DNA from: Augochlora pura
Taxonomy: Eukaryota; Arthropoda; Insecta; Hymenoptera; Halictidae
Length of the DNA stretch: 64,000 bases
Direction of reading: 5' to 3'
NCBI RefSeq assembly: GCF_028453695.1
Contig: NC_135782.1
Coordinates: 15,866,190-15,930,189 of the forward strand
Shown: piece by piece, positions 37,301 to 49,200 of the stretch
How the letters are laid out: the number at the start of each line of letters is the position of its first letter
Numbering within the stretch: position 1 is the first letter of the stretch
The notes under the pieces: model-generated
The model's database searches: none
Seen by the model: only the letters and a program-made list of their open reading frames with translations
Told to the model about the DNA's origin: nothing
Program-made: the position numbers and the translations under genes

Positions 37301-38911
37301 AAGAATTGTGCAGCGTGGCGCAGGTGATTGTTTTTACACGAAACAATTGTTTACCTTCACTGACATCGATAATCCAAAATTACGCAAGTAATTATTTCAA
37401 CCGCCCCGGGTGTACCTTGCGCAAGCACAGTAATACCGTTGTACTTGAGAGATAAAACAATTTTTAGAAATACTCAAATCATACAAGCAAATAAATGTCA
37501 TCAGTCGCCATGATGCGAACATTTCCTGAAATAATCAACCTGCTCCCCTCCCCTCAATCGCGATGACCTCGCGTGTTCTTTAATAACATGCAAAGCACAA
37601 TGTTCTTACTCCATGCATTTCATTCTTGTGTTTTTCTTTTATTAATCGTCGATTAAGCAACGATACCGTCGACGTCCGGTCGTATGTCCACTTACGTACA
37701 GATACTATAGCATGATTCAACGAATTAGATCAGTTTATCTTCAGATAAGACGATGCTAGCGGAGATCCCCTGCGATCGATAGAAGTGGAAACTTTGCCGG
37801 AGTGAAATGGTTTTATAAAATAAATAATAAAAAAGTTAACCTATTTCTACAACATAACCAAAAAGTTTATAGTTTTGGAATTTATTTCAGGTATCGGTAA
37901 ATGAACCCTGTTGGTTTCGACACGAGTATAGAAAAAGATCTCGTGTACATATAAGTAGTTAATCACAAATAAGTGCTAATCGTCGCAGCATGAAAGGAGC
38001 GGTAGTGCGAAGGGTTATCCACGGCACGTGCGTGACATCTGTACAGCGGATGCCCCGGAAAGAAAACTGACACCGTGACAGAAAAAATCGCGTGGACCAC
38101 GTTGCGTATTCGCGATCGCTGATACTAACAAGTGCCATTTGTCCACGGACAGATTGGACTTGACGAATAGACAAGGTGCGGGTGTTTTCGCATGCCCGCC
38201 CGCGGTCTCCTTGTTAGCCGGCGTTTCAAAACAAGACCGGCCTCGGCCGGTTCGTGCTTATTTATGCGCTCATTCATCTCTCGGGCATTATGCTCGCCGC
38301 CCGGTCGGTAATTGCCGGAGAAGTGCCAAGAGAATTTCTCGATTCGTTGCTTCCTTGAACAACGATTGTTTATATCGCCGGACGTTTTTTTGACAATTAC
38401 GGAAGATTTCTGAGTTAACCGGGACTAGGGGTAGTGGTGCCAATTACTGTGCCCAGTCTCCCGGAGTTTTTGCTATTAACCCCACGCACTGTAATAACTT
38501 CCTTCCATGCAAGATCTATAAAATATGTTATTAACTTCTTCGGAATCGAAGTCAAAATGAATATTTCTAATCAAAGTATAGTCGAGTATTGTAAATAAAT
38601 TCCTAATAATTCACGGTTTGTTTTCTCGATTCACGCGTGACTCACTCGGGTCGTTAAAATTCGACGTTCCATATTTCGATGCAATATCACCATCAAAGGG
38701 CGACGCTCTTACGCTTCGGCAGAGATTCAAAGTGAAACCTTTTAGGCCCAAGAACGCATCAGCAACCATGAAAGTTGCGAGAGATTTTCAAGGAACAGAT
38801 GACAGCGGTGTTTGAGAGTTCTAGACCGAGATATGTTCGCCACAAAAGGCGGACAGTGTTCGGTTCCCCACAACTATTTGTTGGCGGTGTAGAAGTCCGA
38901 AGACGATCTCT
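37301..38911. other. No gene seen
   Basis: Intergenic DNA between GNL3 and the piggyBac-like elements. A GC-richer block at 38000-38400 has no credible frame. Confidence 0.4.
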
Positions 38912-39555
38912 TTAACCCTTTGTATTAGGACTCCTTTTATGCTGCGTTGACTAGCACTTATTTGTGATTAATTGTGATTAATTTTCTTTAATAGGGCCAG
39001 GTAATTTTTGTTTCTTTTATTGTATCTATTTACTTCTGTTTTTAGATTTTTATAATGGAAGAATTCAATTTGATTTAGATTTAGAATGAATAATTATTAA
39101 TTACTAATTTTAGAATGAATAATTATTAATTGCTAACTTTAGAATTAATAATATTCATATTTAACCCTTCGCACTCGAAGCCATTTTAACTGTAAAATCT
39201 GAAATAATTTTTCTGTCTCATACTATTTCTCTTTAATATGACGAAGTATATTTTGTGTATAGAAAATTGATTCCCGAGAGTCATACCAACAGTTTCACTT
39301 TTAATAATTTTGTAAATCTGAACTTTGTTAGTATAAAGATTATTTTGCAACGCCATATGACAATTCTAGTGGTGTCTTAGAGTCACGTTATTATAGTGTA
39401 AGGGGTTAATAATAGGACCAGACAATTTCTGTTTTGAATTTGATAAGAGAAGAATTTATCTTTATTTCGAAGAACTTAAGAATGATTATATTTAGTAGAT
39501 TTAGTATGAAATCTGTACCACGATTTTGACTCGTCATTGTAGTGCAAGGGGTTAA
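38912..39555. mobile_element. Outer piggyBac-like MITE
   Basis: TTAACCCTTTG at 38912 and its inverted form GTGCAAGGGGTTAA ending at 39555 are piggyBac-style termini on TTAA. A second element of the same type lies within. Alternatively these are two adjacent elements that each lost one end. Confidence 0.55.
39161..39409. mobile_element. Inner piggyBac-like MITE, 249 bp
   Basis: Left end TTAACCCTTCGCACTCG and right end AGTGTAAGGGGTTAA are inverted and both carry TTAA. No transposase is encoded. Confidence 0.75.
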
Positions 39556-39630
39556 TAAGATAGTGCTATCAGGTGCTAGATATTTTACGAAACACTTGCG
39601 ACTCGGGTTATTTTGAATATCTCGCCACTA

Positions 39631-40270
39631 TATACAGGGTGTTTCAAAATTATTGTAACTCCGGGAAATGGGGGGTAGCTGAGGCTATTNNNNNNNNNNN
39701 NNNNNNNNNNNNNNNNNNNNNNNNNNNNNNNNNNNNNNNNNNNNNNNNNNNNNNNNNNNNNNNNNNNNNNNNNNNNNNNNNNNNNNNNNNNNNNNNNNNN
39801 NNNNNNNNNNNNNNNNNNNNNNNNNNNNNNNNNNNNNNNNNNNNNNNNNNNNNNNNNNNNNNNNNNNNNNNNNNNNNNNNNNNNNNNNNNNNNNNNNNNN
39901 NNNNNNNNNNNNNNNNNNNNNNNNNNNNNNNNNNNNNNNNNNNNNNNNNNNNNNNNNNNNNNNNNNNNNNNNNNNNNNNNNNNNNNNNNNNNNNNNNNNN
40001 NNNNNNNNNNNNNNNNNNNNNNNNNNNNNNNNNNNNNNNNNNNNNNNNNNNNNNNNNNNNNNNNNNNNNNNNNNNNNNNNNNNNNNNNNNNNNNNNNNNN
40101 NNNNNNNNNNNNNNNNNNNNNNNNNNNNNNNNNNNNNNNNNNNNNNNNNNNNNNNNNNNNNNNNNNNNNNNNNNNNNNNNNNNNNNNNNTTTGGTCTAAT
40201 GCATTTTCTTCTATCTTCAAAAACAAGCGAGATATTCAGGTGACCTGTTTAAAATGCCCCACCCTGTATA
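39631..40270. mobile_element. DNA transposon with TATACAGGGTG ends, interior missing
   Basis: TATACAGGGTGTTTCAAAAT at 39631 faces CACCCTGTATA ending at 40270, an 11-base perfect inverted pair. The interior is mostly the 500-N gap, so its coding content is unknown. Confidence 0.75.
39690..40189. other. Assembly gap, 500 N
   Basis: Exactly 500 N, probably a placeholder, inside a transposon. Frames reported across it are meaningless. Confidence 0.98.
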
Positions 40271-40395
40271 GTATCGTATAGTATATAGTATAACATAGCA
40301 TAGACACAGTATAGTATAGTAAAGAATATTGTGTATGCTATGGCATAATATAGTACAGTATAATACAATATACAGAATCTATGTATTGTTTAATA
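40260..40395. repeat. TATAGTATCGTATAGTATA short array
   Basis: The same AT word family as the arrays in the left 20 kb, directly at the end of the TATACAGGGTG element. Confidence 0.75.
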
Positions 40396-40549
40396 TATAA
40401 GTGATTGTAACTTATAATATAAAGAGGGAACAGTAGATTTAAGGAACTTTTTAAGAAAGAAGTAATATTAAATAAGAATAATGATATGATTATCTATTAT
40501 AATAAACTATTACAATCAGTGTCTATCGCGAGCGAAATAGAGATACCAA

Positions 40550-40900
40550 ACTGTACTAAAAGGTGGCCTTTTTAGTGTTACATTTGGAAATCTATAATAA
40601 CAAGCGTGAATTAAGCATAAAATTCACAATACTGTCTTAAAGTAGAGACTTTAATCTTTAATTTGAAACTAAAATCATAATTCTACGATTTTTTTTCTTG
40701 AAGTTATAGAATTTTAAAGTAACCCTTGCCAGTATCATTCGCGTGAGCTACTTGAAAAGGGGTGGTCTGTTTAAGGTTATGTTTAAAGGCCTACAATAAC
40801 GAGGGTGAATTACGCATAAAATCCACAAAATACTATCTTCAAGTAGAGGCTTCAAGCTTCAATTTGGCACTAGGATCATTATCTTACGATTTTTTTCGTA
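40550..40900 (+). repeat. FAR-locus repeat, forward, two tandem units
   Basis: A unit of about 200 bases: GAATTAAGCATAAAATTCAC, CTTAAAGTAGAG, ATCATAATTCTACGATTTTT, TTTTAAAGTAACCCTTGCCA and AAAAGGGGTGG. Two copies lie about 198 bases apart. Confidence 0.8.
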
Positions 40901-41260
40901 CTAATCTAATTGACCCCGTTCTACTATACTAATTTAATTGACTCGATTCAATTCTACTGATTTACTTGACTCGGTTCGACTATAGTAATTTAACTAGCTC
41001 GGTTCGACTATAGTAATTTAAATAGCTCGACTATACTATACTAATTTAATTGACCCGATTCTACTGACCTAATTTAATTGACCCGATTCGACATCACCAA
41101 TTCATTTAGTCGGTCCAGATACACTAATTCAATTGACACGACTTAAAGAATTAAATTTACTTCGTCTCGAGATTTACTAATTCCAATCACTCAAATCCCG
41201 TTAATTTATGTCGCTCGCTACCACTTTCACTAATTCACTTTCCTCGATATTGCTAATTTA
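40900..41260. repeat. Degenerate minisatellite, about 28-bp unit
   Basis: Repeated TACTAATTTAATTGAC followed by CCGATTCGAC, with substitutions and indels, roughly ten copies. Confidence 0.7.
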
Positions 41261-42281
41261 ATGTGCTCGGGTTGGCCCGATTTCAATAATCTCGCCGTCT
41301 GTTGAACGATAGCCGCAGGTGGGTTCAAAGTTCACGAGCTACTATTTAGCACATAATGAGCGATTGTTGCGAGGCGAAATATGGTCTCAGAATTCGTTAA
41401 TTTACGGGAAAAGTGTAGCGGCAGCTAATAATTAGTATCGACATCTCTCTAAACTCTGAGATACAAATTAAATCGATCGCTGCAATTTCTGTCGACGTTC
41501 CACAATATTTTGTTACGTTGATCTCCAAGTGTAATTACTGTAATTGTTAATTTAAATTTTCTTTCGCCGATAATTTAAAAAAATAAAAATAATAATAAAA
41601 AAGTAATTGCGGATTCAAAATAAGAACGAAAATTCAATTCTTTCGCTGAAAAATATAAGTTTATTCGATTAAACAAATCAATTTTGACGCTGCCTTTCTT
41701 TCAATCCTTCGTTTTAATATACTGTACATAACATAAAAATCGCGATGCTTAGTCTTTTGGAAATAATGTAGTAAAATATGTCTGAAACGCCCGCGCCTCG
41801 CCCGTTCCATCTTCGAACTGTAATAATAACGAAACTAAATAATTGTTCGGTGCAATTTTGCTTACTAAATTAAAGGTGGAAGTCCGAACAGCAAGAGAAC
41901 AATATAGATCCGGTGCTTTGATCCTGTATTTTTGGAAATAATACAATAAAAATACGTCTAAAATGCGCTTCTTGTCCTTCCATTGTCGAACAGTGATAAA
42001 AACGAAACTAAATAACTAATCGATGCAATTTTTGCACTGAATTGAAGATGAAAGTGCAGACGGTAAGAAAACGATATAAATTAATTACTTTGAACACGTT
42101 GATATAACAAAAGAATGTTAACAAAATCCGCGATTGCTTAATTGCCAACTTAATATTTAGGATCATTGTTTATTGGATTGCAAAGGAATTATTTGTATAG
42201 TGCTTTAGTCGGTCCTTTGATTCGGAAAACAATTAAATGACGAGGTTAATTAGCATACAAACATGGCAATTTATGCTTTCG
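41261..42281. other. No gene seen
   Basis: Upstream DNA of the FAR promoter. A loose repeat (about 41745-41870 and 41935-42050, AATAATAACGAAACTAAATAA-type words) is visible. Confidence 0.4.
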
Positions 42282-42371
42282 TATAAAACTGTATCGGTTC
42301 GCGGCCCCTCGCAGTCGAAGTTCAGTGATCGTCGAACGAGCATTGGAACTCGTCAAATTCTTGCGGCCCAG
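42282..42371 (+). promoter_or_regulatory. TATA/Inr core promoter and noncoding first exon of the FAR gene
   Basis: TATAAA at 42282-42287 lies 31 bases upstream of an Inr-like CAGTC whose A is at 42313; a second TCAGT lies at 42322-42326. A short GC-richer segment then ends in CAG|GTAAAT (donor at 42372). A matching acceptor, ATTACAG, ends at 43228 just before the FAR start codon at 43249. The inferred 5' UTR is about 42313-42371 joined to 43229-43248, with an 857-base intron. Confidence 0.65.
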
Positions 42372-43248
42372 GTAAATCAATTAATATTAGCATTAATTTA
42401 CAATTATATATAATATAATAATTTATAATCGTCTACAATTGTATATAATTCAATATAATTATATTTATACAAAGAGTATTATTTAACATAAATTAATTAC
42501 TCACAATATCTTAAACAGTTTTTTAATTGGTAATTTCAATCTTGCAAATCAAAATTGTTAACTGAAATTTGCAAATAATTAAGAATTTATTGCAGAATTT
42601 TATTTGGTAATTTTTCTGTGAATTTTCTGAAATTAATAAGTTTTATTAGATTGAAATCACAAGAATAATTTTGACTTTATTAAATCAATTGTTGCTTGTA
42701 TAAAATTGTTTATTTTGTGTAAAATGTTTCATGAATGTAATTCTTTATTTTTAATAGTATTGTAGGAATTTATCTGCTATATATTGTATTGAAAAATTGA
42801 TTTATGTTATAATTTATGATTTTAGTCGAATATTCTCGCTTTGTTTTAATTTGTTGCTATTTAAGGATAATATATGATATCATAATATATATAGTATAGC
42901 ATATAGTATCATTAGTATATTATAATATATTATTATAATAATTATTATTACATATATTTCCTTTTTATATATTAATAAATTAATATTAACATGTTATATC
43001 AATATTTTATTATTATATGTACATTAAATTAATATAACAATTAATATTACATTACTACATATATTATGCTAATATCATAATACTAATAACAAATATTAAG
43101 TAACATTAATCGCATAAATGAGAAGAAATCTGTAGTTACATAAACAAAAGAAACCATAATAGATCTTTTTTTAAAAATGTTAATTATCAATAAATTACAC
43201 TCAGATTCTTTGGATTCAAAAATTACAGCAGGACAGAGGTAAAAAAAG

Positions 43249-46200
43249 ATGGCGCCAGACATCAACGAGTCGAAGAATACAACGAGTTCGCCGGAATTGA
43301 AAATTCCGAGCGAAGAAAGCGAAATCGTCGAATTTTACAACGGCGCGAACGTTTTGGTGACCGGTGGAACCGGCTTCGTCGGCAAGGTGCTTGTCGAGAA
43401 ATTGTTAAGGTAATTAATTTCAACAATTAATTCCAATTCGGACTTTCCGTGAATTTGTTCGCAATATAATATTATAAATACGACGGAATGACGTTCACAT
43501 CCGGTCGACGTACAAGTTTATGTCCGAATTAATTAGTTACTTAATGTTTACCGAAAAACAGCACAGAATAATTAACGCTGCATAAAGCAGATATTTGTAA
43601 TAACTATATAATTTAGTCAGCGAATTTTCACGTGATGATTAAATAATTAAGTAAACTGCAAGAAATATATTGTCGCAATTATTTGTCATTTTTGCAATAA
43701 ATAAAGAGGCAGATCTTGTTCTGTAAACAATTTTTTTATTTAAAATTAAATTATACGAATATATTATTTATATATAAATTATATTAATAATAAAAAAAAA
43801 TCGTAGAATTATGATCGTAGTCTCAAATTACAGCTTAAAGTCTCTACTTTAAGACAGTATTTTGTGGATTTTATGGTTGATTCATTCTTGTTATTATAGA
43901 TCTCTAAATGAAACACTAAAAAGGGCACCCTTTTCAAAGTAGTTGACGTGTATGAGACTGGTAAGGGTTATTTTAAAATTTTGTATCATCGCGAAAAAAA
44001 ATCGTAAGACGAAGATCTTAGTGCCAAATAGAACCTTGAAGCCTCTAATTTAAGATAGCCTTCCTCGATTTTAAGTTCGTTGCAACCCTTCCACTGTAAA
44101 CATTTTAATATAACTAGAGAAAAACCACCCCCTTTTCCAGGCGACTGAATGCAAGGATCAAGGACATATATGGCCTGCCATTTAAAGGGTTATGATAGTG
44201 AGGGTGCATCGAACTTAAAATCGAGGGAGGCCGGCTTAAAGTAGAGATTTCAAGCTTTAATCTAAGACTAAGATCATTATTCTACGATTTTTTCTCGCAA
44301 AGTTACAGAATTTTAAAATTACCCTTGCCAATCTCATATAGAAAGGCTACTTTATGAGGGGTGGCTTTTTAGGGTTCTATTTACAGTTCTACAATGGCGA
44401 GGGTGACTCAACTAAAAAATCCACAAAATACACATAAAATTCCCAGCAATTCCCAAATTCATTAATAAACGATTATTATATTTAAAGTATTTTATCGCAT
44501 TATTTGTAGGTCTTGTCCAGGCATAGCAAACCTTTACATAATAGTGAGACCAAAAAAGGGGAAACCCGCAACAGCGCGGTTCAAAGAAAATTTCGACGAA
44601 GCCGTACGTAACTCAATTAAACAAATCAGCTGAAAAATTAATAAGTAAAAGAAATAATCACTGTTAATTCTAAGCTGAAAAATTGTTAAAAATAATTACG
44701 GTCATGCTAATATAATAGTTTTTCGATGAATTAGGTATATGATAGACTGAAGCAGGAGAGGCCAGATTTCATGGACAAGGTAGTGATGATAGAGAGTGAT
44801 ATAAGTGAAGAAGACTTCAGCCAAGTGCAGGAAATCAGTGAAATGTTGAAGAACACGAATATTGTTTTTCACGCTGCAGCGACAGTTCGATTCGATGAGA
44901 AGCTTTCCTTGGCTGTGAAGACCAATGTGTGTATCACGAAACGTATGTTACTCTGGGCGAAAGGGTTGTCGAACCTAAAGGTGCACGATTTTCTGAATTA
45001 AATAAATCTTGAAAGAAATAAAGGAGTAATTGTATTTTAATTAATTCGAATTTAATTCTACAGGCATTTGTATATGTGTCAACGGCGTTCTCGAACTGCC
45101 ACCATAAAGTCATCGATGAAATCCATTACAAAACGACCATCGATCCTGATGTCTTTATATCGTTGGCGAACACCTTGGACGATGATCAACTCGAAGCCAT
45201 GAAACCAATGTACGGTTTATTTACAACGGTTTATTTTTAAGTTGTAAAAATCATTGCTCAAAAATTGGTCAAATTTGAGTGACGATAACTTCGCGAAAAA
45301 TTAATGTAGAGCGATGATTTTGGTTTTAAATCAAAGCTTGGAACCTCTATTTTAAGATAGTATATTGTCGATCTTTTAGTTGAGTCACCCTCGCCGTTGT
45401 AGATTTCTAAATAGAGCCCTATAAAGCCACCCCTTATAAAGTGGCCTTCGTATATGAGATTGGCAAGGGTCACTTTAAAATTCTGTAACTTTGCGAAAAA
45501 AAATCGTAGAATTATGATCTCAGCCTTAAATTAAAGTCTGAAATCTTTACTTTAAGACAGCCTTTCTCGATTTTAAGTGTGATGCACCCTCACTATCATA
45601 ACCCTTTAAATGGCAGGCCATATATGTCATATTGAAAACCAAGTTTGACAAAATGCCTCGAATTTCGCAAAATTTTTCTCAAGTATGCCATTTACAGGGA
45701 AATAAAGTTCAATCCTAACTCTTTAATTTGGCATAAACAAAACTGATCTGCGATTTTTTCTTGTGAAGTTACAGTACTTCGAATTGACCCTTGTGTATCG
45801 CATCATTCAGTCGCCTGGAAAAGGGGGTGGTTTTTCTCTAGTTATATTAAAATGGTTACAGTGGAAGGGTTGCGACGAACTTAAAATCGAGGAAGGCTAT
45901 CTTAAAGTAGAGATTTCAAGCTTCAATTTGGCACTAAGATCATTATCCTAAAATTTGTTTTCGTGAAGTTATAGGATTTTAAAGTTAGCCTTGTCAATCT
46001 CATACACGTCAACTACTTTGAAAGTTTAAGCGTCCTACAGTCTTGAAAAAATTTTTCTCGAACATTTCAATTACACCATTGCAAAATTCAGACTTTCATT
46101 TTCACTTATATCACCACGATTTTTTTTTAACAAAGATACAGGACTTTAAATAGCAAATGTGCTATCAGCATTAGAACACCCCAAAATGGACCAAAGCAAA

Positions 46201-49200
46201 TCATTTTTATTTCGCATAAAAATTGCAAAAATAATTTATATAACAGTTACAACAAATTCATTTGTTAATATTTTTCATATTCAGGTCCTGTCCAGGTATC
46301 AAAAAAATTTACATGATGGTACGACCAAAGAAAAATAGGTCTGCGAAGGAACGATTCAAGGAAAATTTCGACGACATTGTACGTAACATTGATAAATAAT
46401 AAAAAGGAAAGAAATAAAAAAATATTTCCTGTATGTTAAGTAGATATACGAGAGATTGTGGAAGGAGCAGCCAGATTTCTTGAACAAGGTGCAAATGATT
46501 GAGGGCGACGCCACTGAAGAGGACTTGGGCATGACACTGGAGAATAAAGAAACCTTGAAAAACACAAACGTCGTGTTTCACGTTGCAGCAACTGTTCGAT
46601 TCGAAGAGAAGCTCCGTTTGGCAGTGAACATCAATGTTCGAACTGTAAAGCAATTATTATTATGGGCGAAACAGCTGCCGAACATAAAGGTACGTCAGAA
46701 ACTTGTTATACATACAGCAAAGTCGTGAAAAATCTCCTGGAAATAATAAAATGAATTATATAGAGCAATGGAGCCAATTGCTGTGGGGTATTAGCCAATT
46801 ACTGTGGCTTTAGTTAATTCTCTTACATAATTAATTTTACATTTATCCTGTAAGGAATTTTTAATTTTTATTTACCTAGATTTAATTATTTATTTATATG
46901 TTAGAATCAAACATACGCAAAAGGGAAGTTTTAAAAATGCCGCAGAAATTATTTAATTAATATTTAAGGGAAACTGGAGTTGCAAATGATGACTTAATAT
47001 TTCTCTTAATATTTCCACTGTATTAAATTTCATTTATTATACAAGGTGTTCCAAAATTGTTTAATATGACTGAGGTGAGAGATTCCTGAGGTAATTTCAA
47101 GCAACCTTTTCCTTCACAAAAATTTTCTACGACGCTTCGTTAACGAGTTATTAATAAAAAAAACTTTGAGAGACGAGCTCGGCTAGTGCCACGCCCTCGC
47201 GACAACTAGCGCCACGCCTCCGCGACCACTGCGCTGCGTTAGACGCGCCACTGGCCACGCGACTGAGCGTCGAACGTCCTCGCTCTGCCATTGGTCAATA
47301 TTTTTCGTTAATAACTCGTGAAAAACGCCTCGTAGAATATTTTCGCTAAGGAAAATGTTGCTTGAAATGATCTCAGCTGTTACCTATTTCAATATTAATA
47401 AAAATTTATAGAGCACCCTGTATACTAACTACATACTATAAATATACATTACTATATTCGAATTATTAATTATATTTATTTAACTCTATATATTAATTCT
47501 CTTTTAATGGATTTGTTTTTAGTCATTTATTTATATGTCGACTGCATTTTCAAACTGCCTTCACAAAACCATAGACGAGATCCATTACGAGCCACCAATC
47601 GAGGCTGATAAATTGATACAGCTGGTGAACTGCTTGAACGAAGCTCAACTGGAGGCTGCGGCGCCTATGTAAGTATCATGAGAAAAACATTCTTGCTACC
47701 TATATTAATTATAAGACATTATAATTGGTCTGATTGGTAGATTACGTGGCAGATGTCCAAATAATTATATCCTCACCAAAGCGGCCGCAGAAAATGCCGT
47801 CCTAACCTATGTAGACGGTCTTCCAGTTGGTATCGTTAGACCCTCTATCATAGTGCCAACCTACGAAGAGCCAATCAGGGCTTGGATCAACAACCTCAAC
47901 GGTACCACTGGTGTAATCGCAGGCTCCTCTATGGGATTGTTGCGCGCGATGCACTGCAAATCGGAATGCAAGGCAGAGATAATACCTGCAGATTATGTCA
48001 TATCAGCCACCATTGCTGCTGGATTCGATGTTGGAACTAGGTGATTCTAAAGCTCGCGTTAAATAATTTGCTGATTTTATAAAGAATTTTTTATAAAGAA
48101 TTAAGGGGCGTTTTATAAAGAATTGTCATAATTTTTCAGGAGCCGTGTAGAAAAATCGAAGGAGGAGAATATTTCTGACGAAGACAAGGTGCCGATTTAC
48201 AATTCGGTGACTTCAGCACGGAATCCTATTTGTTGGAAAGAGTATCACAATCTGAACACTAAATACGGTTTACGTACTCCTCCCATGAAAGCAGTTTGGT
48301 ACTTCATGTATTTCTCTACCAGATATCTGCTTGCGTATCAAATTTGCAATATCTTTTTGCATATTATACCGGCAATTATCGGTGATGCGATATTGCATTC
48401 GTTGGGCCACAAATCTGGGTGAGTGTATTTGAGGTGTGTGGTGTTTTATGGATTTACGGGGTTATTTGGAGTAACTTTTTCCTTTACACGAATTTTCTAC
48501 GACGCGTCATTGCTGAGTTATTGAAGGAGAACTGTGAAAGGCGAGCTAGGCCACGCCCTAAGACGACTAGCGCCACGCCCTCGTGGTCACTGACGTCACG
48601 CCTTCATGATAAAGTAGCGTCACGCTCTTGCGCGAACTAGAGACACGCTGTAGTGACCACTGACGCCACGCCTTGCGACATCTAGCGTCACGCTCTCGCA
48701 GTCACTGACGCCACACTCTCACGGTCTCTGACGCGAAGCCTTCGCGATAACTAGCCTCACGCCTCGCGACATCTAGCGTTACGCCTTTGCAGTCACTGAC
48801 GCCACGCTTTTGTGGTCACTGACGCCAATCCTGCGCGACAACTAGCGCCACGCTTTAGTGATCATTAACACCACGCCTTTGCATCCACTGCCACCATGCC
48901 CTCGTGACCACTGTCGCTGCGTTACACGCCACGCTAGCCACTAGAGTGGAGCGTCGGGCGCAGTCTCTCCGCGATTGGTCAGTGTTTTTCTTCAATAACT
49001 CATCAACGCATCTTCGTAGCATATTTTCACTAAAGAAAAAGTTTCTTCAAATAACCTCAAGAATAGAAATTCCTGCATCTCTTTATTAAAATCAATATGA
49101 TATAAATACAAGAACACGTAACTATCATTTATTAAGGAATTCTTGTATCTTACAGATTGCTAAGGATCTACAGGAAAGTTGATAAGTTTATTAATGTAAT

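Noticed and set aside
39573..40226. Frames over 200 codons across the 500-N gap
   Set aside because: Almost entirely gap.
43249..47668. Two separate tandem FAR genes
   Set aside because: Only one NADPH-motif exon and one YxxxK exon are present, and the sequence between the cassettes is repeat without missing exons. A single gene fits better.
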